Positions 1-9,171 are shown, counted from the first letter of the stretch. The stretch: 25,376 bases of DNA from JBCCEV01 sp039030125 (GCA_039030125.1 JBCCEV010000048.1:1-25376); one strand, 5' to 3'. Program-made: numbers and translations. The notes: a model not told the origin generated them from the sequence alone.

Positions 1-2
1 GC

Positions 3-3000
3 GCCAATCTGTCAGGGGCAACGATCGTCGATTACGCCAAAGGTCCAGTGATCGCGGTTGAATCACAAACCCCCAAAGTGATGCTGCAGATGTCGAAAGA
101 TGAGCGGTGGTGGGACAAAATCTACACCGACTATGACGACCTCAACGGTGACGGCGCACTCGATACCACCTACAACAACAGCATCAACTACTACGGCTAC
201 TTTGATCCTGACAAATGTTATGACTATGCCGTGGGCTCGTTTGGTGGACCGACCATCGAGTACTTCGAACCCGCCGCCTTTACCACCAATCATTACTGCG
301 ACACGGTCGCCGGTGAGTGGAGCGGCAACTTTCTGAACTGGGCGACGATGACGCGCATGGACGTGCTGAGAAAAATGCTCTATGGCGGCAAACGGCATGT
401 CGATACCGCCACCGATACGGTCCTCGAACGCGCTTACTTACCAACCGATGCGCACAGCTTCGCCAAGTACTACAACGGCGACGATCTGGGTCAACTCACC
501 CCGTTCAATTTTGTGCGCACGGACAACACCAACGGCGGCGATGGTGACGGCATTGATGATATCGACGAAGGTCTAACGCTTTGTAACACCTCGAACTGGC
601 CGCTCAGCGGCTCAACCATTCAGTCAATCGCTTCCCAAGATGTGTTGGTCGAACCCCTGTTCCGGGCCGTCGCAGGAAACTTCCAACTGTGGTCTTCTAA
701 CGAGCGCTATCAATGCGAATGGGACAACACCCATGGGGTTAACCGCGGCACGAATGCCAACAACTCGTCCGCGTCTGGTATTTTTGCCGGTGACGACAGC
801 CCCAATGAAATCAGCGACGGCCTGCAAACAGGCGGCTTCGGACCCGAGTTCAACGTATACGTACGCGCTTGTGTGCCGGGATTGGTCGCCGCGATCGGCG
901 ACCATGAAGATTGCCGCGACTATCCCAATGGCAATCAAAAACCCACCGGCGTCTTGCAAGAGTACGGTGAGGACGAGCAGCTTCACTTCGGACTCCTATC
1001 CGGGAGCTACGAGAAAAACATCTCAGGCGGTGTATTACGCAAGAGCGTTGGGGACTTAAGCGCTGAAATAAACTTTAGCACCGACGGCACCTTTACCGCT
1101 GATCCCGCCTCCACCGTACCCACCGTTGGCATCATTCGCAGTATCGACAAGTTCCGGGTGTTCGGCTATCGCTACGGCGACAACAGCGCCGGTGTGTATT
1201 TCGGCTCCCCCAGCGGCGATAACTGTGGCTTTCAGCTCGCGGGCATCACGGAAGGCGATTGCAACAGTTGGGGTAACCCGCTCTCGGAAATGTACGCCGA
1301 ATCGGTTCGGTATTTTGCAGGACTCACCGAAACCCCGGCTTTCTCGAGCATAGACGACAATTTCATTCCCGGTCTCGACGAAGATGTCTTCAGTGATCCG
1401 CTTGATCCCAATAATTTCTGTGTTGGTCTCAACGTGCTGATGATGAACACCAGTTCACCCAGCTACGATACGGACAGCACAAGCGTGTTTACTGATGTTG
1501 GTGCCCCACCACCTAACATCCTCACCCAAGCGGTCGGCGACCTTGAAGGGATCACTGGCAATGATTTTTTCATCGGCAGCAACGGTGCGACGACCGATGA
1601 GCTATGCAACGCGAAAACCGTCAGCAATTTAGGAGATGCGTCCGGATTCTGTCCGGAGGACCCAACGCTCGAAAGCGGTTACCGCATCGCGGGCATGGCG
1701 CATTACTCACGGACGAACGATGTCCATCCCGGATTCGATGGCGAGCAGACCATTAACACGATCGCGCTGCAGTTCCCGACTGCGGTGCCGAAGATCGATA
1801 TCCCGATCGGTCCGACAACAGCTAGCCAAACGATTAGATTCGTTCCTCAGCATCGACTAAATCTGCACGATCTCGCGGGACGCATCGTGGATTTTAGAGT
1901 AGTTCGTGCACATACCGAAATCGATGCTGCGCAAGTCGACCTCACGGGAACACCCGCATCAAATCAAAATTATGGTCGTCCGACCGTTTTGCTACCCAAT
2001 CCGACAAATGGTACAGGCATTTACCATGGCAAGTTCTATATCGATTTTGAAGACTCGGGGTACGGTGCTGATTTCGACCAGGATTTATGGGGCATGCTCG
2101 ATTACGTTGTAAATACTAATAACAACCCCGCTACTGTGAGCATCACGACCGACACGATTGCTGAATCAACGGCCCGTGAGCAACTATTCGGCTTCGTTTT
2201 AGAAGGCACGACCCAAGACGGTTTCCATAGCTATTCCGGAATTGAACGCGCACAGTTCGATGACCCCGATCCAACGATCATTGATTGCAACGATGACCCG
2301 ACTTTGTTCGTCAATCAGTGTGAAATAGGGGATCCCGCGCGGACCGAAACGTTCATCGTTGGCGCAAGCGCTGCCAGCTTCCTGCCCGATCCACTGTTCT
2401 TGGCGGCTAAATACGGCGGCTTCGAGGACAGCAACGGTAATCTCATCCCGGATCTCGCGAGCGAGTGGGATCGCCTCGATGTGCTTGGCAACTCATGTGG
2501 GGCGCCACCGTGCGACGGGATCCCGGACAACTATGCTTCAAGCAATAACCCGGCAGCGATGGCGGCTGCACTGCGGATGCAGTTGAATCGGATCCTCTCA
2601 AACACCGCGGCGCAGGCTATCCTCGCTAATGAGGGTCATAGCCCGACACTCTCTGTACAAAACATTTATAGCCCAGTTCGCGTCGATGCTCTTGGCAACG
2701 AAGCGTCTTGGATGGGCGACCTACCCGCCTTATTTGTCGATGACGCCGGTCTGCTCCGCGAAGACGCTGATCAGGATGGGGCGCTCGACGGTTACAACGT
2801 TGACCATGTGGTCGAAACCTTCTACGACGACGTCGAGAACCGCCACCGGATCCGGCGGTACTTCAATGCTGATCCTTTGCTCTTCGACGGCGGGACGGCC
2901 ATCGTTAATGAAGACGAGCTCGACTCGCTCGCTGGGATCTGGAACGCGCGCGAAAATCTCTCTGCGCTCACCAATGTCCTCGCGCAGCGCCCTTTCACCG

Positions 3001-4970
3001 CACCGAGCAACAACGGCCGGTACATCACGACGTGGCTCGACACCGATTACGACAATATTGTAGATCCCGGCGAGGTCGTACCATTTGATAGCACCACCTT
3101 TGATGGCACCAACTTCGGCTGGCTCGATCAGTTGAACGAAGCCAATGCCGATAAGCTGGTCGACTACGTCCGCGGCGAAGAACAACCCGGATTTCGCTCA
3201 CGCGTCGTCGATTACAACAACGACGGTACGGCGGAAGTCATGCGCCTGGCGGATGCACCGAATGCCAAACCGGTGATCTTAGGCGCCCCCGCGGCCGAGC
3301 ATCCGAGCGATCCCGACTACGCGCTATTCAAAACACAATATCAGAACCGCCGCTCGGTAACCCTGCTCGGCACCAATGACGGTCAGATCCGCGCCTTCAA
3401 TAACGGCTTCTACGATCCTCTCACGAAAAGCTTTGCACTCAACCTTACCAGCGAAGTCACCCATCCGTTGGGGGGAGAGTTATGGTCTTACGTGCCGAAG
3501 AATCTGCTCGGCCATTTGCAGTGGCTAACCGATCCGAGCGCCGTTCACGTCCCGTTCGTGGACGCGAGCGTGCAAACGTTCGACGCCAAAATCTTCCTGC
3601 CTTCGCCAAAACATCCATTTGGTTGGGGCACCATCTTGGTCGCCACCATGGGTTTTGGTGGCGGTAACGATGCTAACGGCATCACCCTGGATACCGGTGC
3701 AGACGGGCCGGGTGGTGGCAATGACGTCGCTACAAAATCAGCGATAGTAATCCTCGATATCACTGATACCGAATCACCGCCAAACGTGTTGGCCGAATTG
3801 TCACCGCCCAACCTGCAATACACCACCAGCAAGCCGACCGTGGTCTCCCAGGTCGATCCCCTGGCGTTGTTGAACGAGTGGCACTTGGTGGTTGGCTCCG
3901 GGCCGACGGACTTGGATGGCGGTTCCAACCAAGACGCGCGGCTATTTGCTTATGACCTGGTGCAATTGGTCAATGGTGTACCCAGCCAAGTGAGTTCCGG
4001 CCCCTTCTTCAGTGGCCAGGCAATTATCGGCGGCGCTTTCAATCAACTGACCGGCGATCTCACCAGCATAGATGCCGACAACGATCTACGCAGCGAAGCA
4101 ATTTATTTCGGCACGGCGGGCGACAGCGCTGGCATTGAAGGTTCCCTGCACCGCATGAGCATTGCCGAAGCGGCGACGCCGAGCGGTTGGGGCAACTCGT
4201 TTGAGTTGCTGTTGGCAGGCCAACCCATTGTGCAAAAACCGACGGCGGTGCTTAGAGACGGTAATGTCTGGGTGATCGCGAATACCGGCCGGGTTCTCGC
4301 AAGCCAGGATAAGGCAAGCGTCGCAACACAGTCGCTTTATGCCGTTATCGATCCGAATCCGTTGAACGATACTTTTTCCAGCTTTGGTCTCTCACCTGGC
4401 GGCTTGCTTGACCTGACCAACTCAATCGCATTCACCGACGAGACGGTCGATATTGATGGCGATTTAATCGTCGACACCACGCAAGGCGCATTGGCCGCCA
4501 CGATCGTGAGTAGCGGCGGCTGGCGACGCGATCACCAGAGCAATGCTCTAGACCCCGCTGAGCGGGCGCTGGGTATGCCCAAACTGATCGGTGATGCGCT
4601 TATCGCCACCGCTTTTACGCCGGATTTGACGCTGTGTGGCATGAACGTCAATGGCGCCACGGAGCTTCTCGCCATCAATCTGTTGGCTGGGGTGCCGCCG
4701 ACTGCCGCCGGCTATCTGGGCACTGAAGCTTGCGGCGGTGCCTGTCCCGGCGGCGTCGATATCTTGACCAGCAAAATCGCGCTCGGGGGCGGCGCATTAT
4801 TGTGGCCACCCACGCGGCTGTTAGCAGAAATCGCAGATATCGCCCTACCGGCCTCACCAACAACCACGGTGCCGGCGACAAAAATCCCAATGCTTCCATT
4901 GATCGCCTTGCTAAGCTTGAGCGCGCTGCTACTTGGTTTCGCGCGTTCGATCAGTCTCTCCAGACCTTAA
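3..4970 (+). CDS. pilY1: PilY1/PilC-like type IV pilus assembly protein, 5' truncated by window edge
   Basis: The frame is open from base 3 with no stop before the GTG at 48, so the gene almost certainly starts outside the window and GTG 48 is not the true start. At least 1655 residues are visible. Near the N-terminus is the family-typical block SGNFLNWATMTRMDVLR followed by an ERAYLPTDAHSF-like segment. The C-terminal third has the PilY1 beta-propeller signature (LLGTNDGQIRAFNNGF, then GGELWSYVPKNLL), preceded by DGIPDNYASSNNPAAMAAAL. Calcium-loop-like D-x-D/N repeats recur (DYDDLNGDGALD, DADQDGALD, DYNNDGTAE, DIDGDLIVD). PilY1 proteins sit at or near the tip of type IV pili and govern calcium-dependent adhesion and pilus extension/retraction. 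The C-terminus is unusual: a Pro-rich linker, then IPMLPLIALLSLSALLLGF and a short basic tail. No vWA MIDAS motif is visible in this part. It converges with the next gene, leaving 4 bp between the stops, so there is no room for a terminator. Confidence 0.9.
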   Translation, partial: ANLSGATIVDYAKGPVIAVESQTPKVMLQMSKDERWWDKIYTDYDDLNGDGALDTTYNNSINYYGYFDPDKCYDYAVGSFGGPTIEYFEPAAFTTNHYCDTVAGEWSGNFLNWATMTRMDVLRKMLYGGKRHVDTATDTVLERAYLPTDAHSFAKYYNGDDLGQLTPFNFVRTDNTNGGDGDGIDDIDEGLTLCNTSNWPLSGSTIQSIASQDVLVEPLFRAVAGNFQLWSSNERYQCEWDNTHGVNRGTNANNSSASGIFAGDDSPNEISDGLQTGGFGPEFNVYVRACVPGLVAAIGDHEDCRDYPNGNQKPTGVLQEYGEDEQLHFGLLSGSYEKNISGGVLRKSVGDLSAEINFSTDGTFTADPASTVPTVGIIRSIDKFRVFGYRYGDNSAGVYFGSPSGDNCGFQLAGITEGDCNSWGNPLSEMYAESVRYFAGLTETPAFSSIDDNFIPGLDEDVFSDPLDPNNFCVGLNVLMMNTSSPSYDTDSTSVFTDVGAPPPNILTQAVGDLEGITGNDFFIGSNGATTDELCNAKTVSNLGDASGFCPEDPTLESGYRIAGMAHYSRTNDVHPGFDGEQTINTIALQFPTAVPKIDIPIGPTTASQTIRFVPQHRLNLHDLAGRIVDFRVVRAHTEIDAAQVDLTGTPASNQNYGRPTVLLPNPTNGTGIYHGKFYIDFEDSGYGADFDQDLWGMLDYVVNTNNNPATVSITTDTIAESTAREQLFGFVLEGTTQDGFHSYSGIERAQFDDPDPTIIDCNDDPTLFVNQCEIGDPARTETFIVGASAASFLPDPLFLAAKYGGFEDSNGNLIPDLASEWDRLDVLGNSCGAPPCDGIPDNYASSNNPAAMAAALRMQLNRILSNTAAQAILANEGHSPTLSVQNIYSPVRVDALGNEASWMGDLPALFVDDAGLLREDADQDGALDGYNVDHVVETFYDDVENRHRIRRYFNADPLLFDGGTAIVNEDELDSLAGIWNARENLSALTNVLAQRPFTAPSNNGRYITTWLDTDYDNIVDPGEVVPFDSTTFDGTNFGWLDQLNEANADKLVDYVRGEEQPGFRSRVVDYNNDGTAEVMRLADAPNAKPVILGAPAAEHPSDPDYALFKTQYQNRRSVTLLGTNDGQIRAFNNGFYDPLTKSFALNLTSEVTHPLGGELWSYVPKNLLGHLQWLTDPSAVHVPFVDASVQTFDAKIFLPSPKHPFGWGTILVATMGFGGGNDANGITLDTGADGPGGGNDVATKSAIVILDITDTESPPNVLAELSPPNLQYTTSKPTVVSQVDPLALLNEWHLVVGSGPTDLDGGSNQDARLFAYDLVQLVNGVPSQVSSGPFFSGQAIIGGAFNQLTGDLTSIDADNDLRSEAIYFGTAGDSAGIEGSLHRMSIAEAATPSGWGNSFELLLAGQPIVQKPTAVLRDGNVWVIANTGRVLASQDKASVATQSLYAVIDPNPLNDTFSSFGLSPGGLLDLTNSIAFTDETVDIDGDLIVDTTQGALAATIVSSGGWRRDHQSNALDPAERALGMPKLIGDALIATAFTPDLTLCGMNVNGATELLAINLLAGVPPTAAGYLGTEACGGACPGGVDILTSKIALGGGALLWPPTRLLAEIADIALPASPTTTVPATKIPMLPLIALLSLSALLLGFARSISLSRP

Positions 4971-4974
4971 TGCG

Positions 4975-6720
4975 CTAGCGGGGCGAAAGCAGCATCTCGC
5001 CGAGATCCGTGTCGATATCCACACTGAAGTTGCTCAAATAGTCGAGCCCTAACAAACCGTCGTAGCCGGACAACTCATCGAGGACAACGGCGCTTAGATC
5101 ATAAACCGGTGCGCCCGCGAGTTCGACGGAGTAAAGCGTTACCGAATTGACGTTGAGCAGCCCGCCTGCCGTCGCGACTTGCGAACCACCATATTCGTTC
5201 AACTCCAGAAGTTCCGCGACCTCGCCCGATACCGCGGTCACGGAAGCACCTGTATCGACAATAAATTGCAGCGGCGTGCCGTTAACAAAAACCTCTGCCG
5301 ATAAAATTCCACCGCTGCGCTGGATGGGAACGATCACCACCTCGTTAGCATCAGCGCGCGCATTGGCCTGATCGATGCGCTTAGCGAGTTTGCGGGCAAG
5401 GGTCGGATCCACCGCGATCGCTTGTTCAAAATTACCGAGCGCGGCGATGTACTCACCTTGTGAGAAGAATAATTCGCCGCGCCTTACAAAAAATTCAGAG
5501 AAATCAGGATCCAGGGTGATCGCGTCATTGAGGTGCGCTAAACGCTCAGTGTCATTGAGCAATTCATCGGCGATGACATCCAACACCAATTTTCGGTGAA
5601 GCTCGATCAAGCCATCACGTTTGCCGAGTAGCATCCAATAGCGCGCGCGTTCCAGCGCTTGCTCAGTACGATCTTCCCAGTAAAGCAAAGCAATTAATTT
5701 TTGCTCGCGCGGAAACTGTCGAGGCAGATAAGAATCCGCTTCGATCAGCATTTCGATCGCGTCATGAGATCCACCCTCCTGCTCCCACTGAGCGGCAAGC
5801 GCGACCAGCGACGCTTGCATCGGCTGCTCCAATTGCTCGCGCCAAAACACACCTTGCCCCGCCAATAATTCGCGGCCAAGCTCCACGGCACGAGAGAAAT
5901 TCTTAGTCGCGAATGCCTCTCGGAAACGGACCAGCGCACCGTCAGCCGTGCTCTCAAAAAAGGCCTCGCGGAGCTCAAAAAGCGAATAGCGCCTTGCATC
6001 GCGGTCGCCCGCCAACAGGCGCTCGATGACGTCGATGTCGTAAGCGCGAGCCGTGCGCGAAACGCGGGGATCAACATACAGCAGACCGATCAATTGCTTG
6101 CTGGCCTCGTCAATTAGCGCAGACAGCGGATAACGATGATCGGCCGCCTTACCGGCCTCATAGCCAAGCGTGCCGTCGGCAAAGCGGAGCAGCGGTGAGT
6201 CGACGCTCACCGCTTGCGCGCCAGCAGGTGACAACGCTAAGCACTCCCGGCCAAAGGAGATACTGTCCTGCGGCACCTTTAGTGTTTCTATCTTTGATTC
6301 GAGCCCGCGTAGCTGAAGTGCCGCCAGGCCGATCTCTGGATCGATAGCGACGACCTCTTGGAGCGATAAGTGATCATAAGGCGCTTTGAGATCAACCGCC
6401 TGGGCACCATCAAGCTCGATCAAACGCACGATCGCAAGCTGCTGGGCCGGCAGCAACAGCGCTGTCGATGCTTCCTCGCCCTCGAAACTGGCGATTTCGG
6501 TATCCGCGACCAACACAGCTTCGGCATATTCAACAATGCCCTCATCGCTCGATGAAATCGCAGCGCCTGTGTCTTCGGCATTTGCCACGACCGCCGCTTC
6601 ACCAGCGGTTCGCGCCACGGTGGCCTCGCGGATCACACTGCTTCTGAACTCCAGCATCACCAGTGCTCCCGCCGCCACACCAACGATGAAGGACAACAGC
6701 GCAATTGAGGCTTTTGACAT
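4975..6720 (-). CDS. Membrane-anchored TPR protein with C-terminal retropepsin-like aspartic protease domain
   Basis: 581 residues. Residues ~5-25 form a signal-anchor helix (IALLSFIVGVAAGALVML). Residues ~55-230 look like a degenerate trypsin-like (S1) fold: a VVAIDPEIGLAALQL segment resembles the family's 'DLALLK' strand and IDEASKQLIGLLYVD resembles the GxSGGPL/viGi end, but no His or Ser of the catalytic triad is recognisable. Residues ~380-455 contain TPR-like helices (FFVRRGELFFSQGEYIAALG). Residues ~475-581 are a clan AA single-domain aspartic protease: IVDTGASVTAVS with catalytic Asp ~489, and GLLGLDYL near the C-terminus. Such proteases normally act as homodimers. ATG at 6720 is the natural start because the anchor follows at once; no strong Shine-Dalgarno is seen. 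The likely location is the inner membrane with periplasmic domains. Target unknown. The S1 reading is inference; the DTGAS domain is clear. Confidence 0.85.
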   Translation of the reverse strand: MSKASIALLSFIVGVAAGALVMLEFRSSVIREATVARTAGEAAVVANAEDTGAAISSSDEGIVEYAEAVLVADTEIASFEGEEASTALLLPAQQLAIVRLIELDGAQAVDLKAPYDHLSLQEVVAIDPEIGLAALQLRGLESKIETLKVPQDSISFGRECLALSPAGAQAVSVDSPLLRFADGTLGYEAGKAADHRYPLSALIDEASKQLIGLLYVDPRVSRTARAYDIDVIERLLAGDRDARRYSLFELREAFFESTADGALVRFREAFATKNFSRAVELGRELLAGQGVFWREQLEQPMQASLVALAAQWEQEGGSHDAIEMLIEADSYLPRQFPREQKLIALLYWEDRTEQALERARYWMLLGKRDGLIELHRKLVLDVIADELLNDTERLAHLNDAITLDPDFSEFFVRRGELFFSQGEYIAALGNFEQAIAVDPTLARKLAKRIDQANARADANEVVIVPIQRSGGILSAEVFVNGTPLQFIVDTGASVTAVSGEVAELLELNEYGGSQVATAGGLLNVNSVTLYSVELAGAPVYDLSAVVLDELSGYDGLLGLDYLSNFSVDIDTDLGEMLLSPR

Positions 6721-6872
6721 CTAAACGCCCGGCAGGAAAGGGATCATCGACTTTCCATTCGTCTGCAACTACCCAATACCCCCATGATAATGGATAGACC
6801 CCAGCACGTAAGCCGGCGTGACTAATTCAAAACCACACCAAACGTATTTGCCATTGCCGCAGGTCCGCGTGC

Positions 6873-7169
6873 CTATTCGCCTTCGTCTTCGTCTTCGCCC
6901 CTCATCACGGCGTGATGCGTTTTCAGGCTTTCACCGGCAGACCATCCCGCGAGGCCCGCAATGAAGGCATAGAAAATCATGCAGACCCAATAAGTTAGGG
7001 GATCCTCGACTCGCATCACCCGGCCGTCACCAAGAACCACACCGTAGGCAAACCCGTAAAGAAAAACACCAAGCGCACTCCCGCACAGTGCCGCTGAGCA
7101 AAGCATCGCAAGCAGATTTTTAAACGCCTCCAAACCAATTCCGTGTACGCCCGGCCCATCGCCGCGCAC
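6873..7169 (-). CDS. Small two-helix membrane protein of unknown function
   Basis: 98 residues starting at GTG 7169. I do not recognise the family. Two hydrophobic stretches are evident: residues ~16-47 (LLAMLCSAALCGSALGVFLY and onward) and ~59-80 (YWVCMIFYAFIAGLAGWSAG). The C-terminus is strongly acidic (EDEDEGE), probably cytoplasmic. Start choice is uncertain: no good Shine-Dalgarno precedes GTG 7169, and an in-frame TTG at residue 13 or ATG at residue 22 would still keep both helices. It could be co-transcribed with the aspartic protease gene downstream (152 bp gap). The leader region holds two strong inverted repeats (7181-7198, 7227-7241). Confidence 0.55.
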   Translation of the reverse strand: MRGDGPGVHGIGLEAFKNLLAMLCSAALCGSALGVFLYGFAYGVVLGDGRVMRVEDPLTYWVCMIFYAFIAGLAGWSAGESLKTHHAVMRGEDEDEGE

Positions 7170-7180
7170 GCAACATGAAC

Positions 7181-7198
7181 GTTGTTGACTCCAACAAC
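7181..7198. repeat. Perfect inverted repeat upstream of small membrane protein gene
   Basis: GTTGTTG at 7181-7187 is followed by a 4-base spacer and CAACAAC at 7192-7198, giving 7-bp perfect arms. It lies 12 bp upstream of the GTG start of the minus-strand membrane protein gene, where an operator or an mRNA leader hairpin would be. Function unproven. Confidence 0.4.
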
Positions 7199-7226
7199 AA
7201 TGCTTAACAGGACGCTTGATGCGCCT

Positions 7227-7241
7227 CAGGAAAATTTCCTG
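7227..7241. repeat. 15-bp palindrome CAGGAAAATTTCCTG, operator-like
   Basis: Arms CAGGAAA and TTTCCTG flank a central A, perfect over 15 bp, with a weaker outer extension (CGC 7222-7224 against GCG 7242-7244). It is in the 132-bp gap between the LLM oxidoreductase and the small membrane protein. Its shape fits a dimeric repressor site, but no regulator gene is in the window. Confidence 0.35.
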
Positions 7242-7264
7242 GCGTGGACTAGGAGAGAAGCGGG

Positions 7265-7290
7265 AAACGGGCGGCGTTTGCCGCCCGTTT
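7265..7290 (-). terminator. Strong GC-rich hairpin after the LLM oxidoreductase gene
   Basis: AAACGGGCGGC (7265-7275), loop GTTT, GCCGCCCGTTT (7280-7290): an 11-bp perfect stem starting 12 bp beyond the stop codon of the minus-strand LLM gene. The position fits a transcription terminator. On the minus strand the stem ends in GTTT but no long U-run follows, so it may be a weak or Rho-assisted terminator. Confidence 0.6.
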
Positions 7291-7301
7291 GGGGGAGGTT
7301 T

Positions 7302-8342
7302 TTAGTTCTTGAAAGCCGGGATCACATCGGAGGCAAAAAGCTGTAACCCCTCGCGGATGTGCAACGGACTCATACCGGCCGGAGCACTCGCACACACCAA
7401 GTGCGTAAAGCGGGAACGCGACGCGTAATCGGCGATCATTTCGCGGCAATCCTCCGGCGTACCGACGATTGCATCTTCACCAAATACATTGAAGTGTTGC
7501 TTGGCGATAATCTCGTCAACCGATGGGATCCCTTCAGTAGCTTGATCGTCGCCCGGCTTGTCGTTCGCTTCCGCAAACCACTGGGCGTACTTCGTGGCCG
7601 TGTAATGCAGCGGCTCAGCAGCGATCTCCCAAGCTTGTTCGCGACTCCGCGCACAATAGATAAACCGCATTTGCGCGATGCTGTAATCCTGCGGGTTACG
7701 GCCATTGGCCTCTAGTGCCTCATCGTAAACTTTGTACATGTCGGCCGGGCCAACGGCTTGAAAATTAAATCCCATCTTCGCCGCCCTTTGAATCGCCTTC
7801 TCGGCAATCGCCCCCAGCCAAATCGGCGGATGAGGTGTTTGCACAGCGGGCGGGCTGATTTTGATGTCGCGCAGGAACGTGTGCTGCCCCTCGATGGTCA
7901 CCGATTCATTCATGAGCAAGCGCTGGACAATATCGATCCCTTCTTGCAGGCGGCTGCCACGCTCTTTGTGCGTGATCCCTTGATCGGCGAACTCCTTACG
8001 GCGATAGCCTAATCCGACCCCCAGTTCGAAACGACCGTTTGACATTAAATCGACCGTTGCCGTGTCTTCGGCGATCCGCACCGGATTATGCAGCGGCAGA
8101 AGCACCAAGAAGGTGCCAATTCGGATCCGCGATGTGCGCGTGGCGATCCCCGCGGCGATCGGCAATAGCGACGGTGAATATCCGTCGTCCACAAAATGAT
8201 GTTCGGTAAGCCAAGCGTACTCAAAACCCATGGCTTCTGAATCAACAATTAAGTCGAGATGAGTACGATACAGGTCGGTCCAAGGCACCCGATTGAATTC
8301 AGGGTTACGGAACGGCCATAAAACTCCAAATTTAAGTTTCAT
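7302..8342 (-). CDS. LLM-class (luciferase-like) flavin-dependent oxidoreductase
   Basis: 346 residues, the usual length for a bacterial luciferase-like TIM-barrel flavin oxidoreductase. Family features: N-terminal MKLKFGVLWPFRNPEF, then GFEYAWLTEHHF (the E-H-H region near the flavin), RIRIGTFLVLLPLHNPVRIA, DLMSNGRFELGVGLGYR, and PPIWLGAIAEKAIQRAA. These enzymes use FMNH2 or coenzyme F420 with O2 or another acceptor; which cofactor and substrate apply cannot be read from sequence. The ATG at 8342 is preceded by GAGGGG five bases upstream (minus strand), a good ribosome-binding site. It stands as a monocistronic unit or is co-transcribed behind the DUF445 gene (112 bp gap). A strong hairpin lies just after the stop. 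Confidence 0.9.
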   Translation of the reverse strand: MKLKFGVLWPFRNPEFNRVPWTDLYRTHLDLIVDSEAMGFEYAWLTEHHFVDDGYSPSLLPIAAGIATRTSRIRIGTFLVLLPLHNPVRIAEDTATVDLMSNGRFELGVGLGYRRKEFADQGITHKERGSRLQEGIDIVQRLLMNESVTIEGQHTFLRDIKISPPAVQTPHPPIWLGAIAEKAIQRAAKMGFNFQAVGPADMYKVYDEALEANGRNPQDYSIAQMRFIYCARSREQAWEIAAEPLHYTATKYAQWFAEANDKPGDDQATEGIPSVDEIIAKQHFNVFGEDAIVGTPEDCREMIADYASRSRFTHLVCASAPAGMSPLHIREGLQLFASDVIPAFKN

Positions 8343-8394
8343 TATTCCCCTCGCATTGGCGCCAAGACGGCGTTACAAATAAGCAATTACGGAC

Positions 8395-8413
8395 ACCCCG
8401 CGTGCAGCGGGGT
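8395..8413 (-). terminator. Hairpin downstream of the DUF445 gene
   Basis: ACCCCGC (8395-8401), loop GTGCA, GCGGGGT (8407-8413). It lies ~40 bp past the minus-strand DUF445 stop codon. There is no clear U-run after it on the minus strand, so it is a possible terminator only. A 10-bp palindrome GCGCTAGCGC (8441-8450) sits between it and the stop. Confidence 0.35.
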
Positions 8414-8454
8414 TGCGCATAGTAACAAATGAATAAATCGGCGCTAGCGCACAA

Positions 8455-9141
8455 CTAAATGGCGGAACTGAGGAAAACGCCAAGCCCAATCAGACCACCG
8501 AATACGCCACCCCAGACGACCAGCCAGCCTAAATGTCGGCGGATCATATCCTCCACAATGGTCTTGACCATATCGGGCGTCAATTCAGCGAGCCGCTTGT
8601 CAATGATCTGTTCGACCTGATCGATGAGCGTTTGCGTCAAATCCCCTTCATCACCGGTTTCGCCTTGGCCACTTGCCAATTCGGTGATGACCTCTTGCAA
8701 CTTTTCGGTAACCGGCGTCTTGAGGGGTGCGAGAGCTTGCTTACCGCCCGCCATGTTCAGCATCGGCCCCATTGATGAACCCGCAATGGCATCGGTGAGA
8801 TCGTCGAACACCCTATCGAAATTGATCTTCGCCATGATCGCCTCCGCGGAGGCGTCGCCATTGGCCGCGAAAAATCGCTCAATATGTTCGCGAGTGAAGA
8901 ACTCCTGAACAATAAGTTGCTTTATACCGCCCTTGAATTCCTCGAAGCGCGTGGGGATCACGCCTGAACCGTACAAAAACGGAACCTTCTCGAAAAGCAT
9001 GTGGACGGCCAGCCAATTGGTGACCCCGCCCGATAACGAAAACAGCCCGGTTGTCAGGATCAAATCGCCATGTATTGGCGACAGCAGACCCGCGAGCACC
9101 ACGGCGAGCGCAATTAAATTGGTGCCAAAACTCTTATTCAT
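8455..9141 (-). CDS. DUF445-family membrane protein
   Basis: 228 residues. The N-terminal segment has the DUF445 pattern: a hydrophobic helix (~residues 8-25), then SGGVTNWLAVHMLFEKVPF and YGSGVIPTRFEEFKGGI. The GxxTNWLAVxMLF block is the hallmark of this family. The middle is helical and soluble, and a second hydrophobic helix closes the protein (LVVWGGVFGGLIGLGVFLSS, ~207-227). Family members such as E. coli YjiN are about 400 residues, so this is a short form. Function is unknown for the family; it is inner-membrane by prediction. A plausible promoter lies 30-60 bp upstream. It is divergent from the acyl-CoA dehydrogenase gene. Confidence 0.85.
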   Translation of the reverse strand: MNKSFGTNLIALAVVLAGLLSPIHGDLILTTGLFSLSGGVTNWLAVHMLFEKVPFLYGSGVIPTRFEEFKGGIKQLIVQEFFTREHIERFFAANGDASAEAIMAKINFDRVFDDLTDAIAGSSMGPMLNMAGGKQALAPLKTPVTEKLQEVITELASGQGETGDEGDLTQTLIDQVEQIIDKRLAELTPDMVKTIVEDMIRRHLGWLVVWGGVFGGLIGLGVFLSSAI

Positions 9142-9171
9142 TGGTCGTTCAAGCTTGAAGCGTCGCGGCGT

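Noticed and set aside
48..50. GTG 48 as the start of the PilY1-like gene
   Set aside because: The frame is open to the left edge of the window, and PilY1 proteins carry more N-terminal sequence including a signal peptide. The gene is truncated by the window.
7122..7176. 18-codon leader peptide starting at ATG 7176 (minus strand)
   Set aside because: It overlaps the membrane protein start out of frame and has no regulatory amino-acid run. Chance is the better explanation.
7249..7449. 66-codon minus-strand frame overlapping the LLM gene end
   Set aside because: It lies in another frame across the conserved C-terminus of the flavin oxidoreductase and its terminator hairpin. No independent coding evidence.
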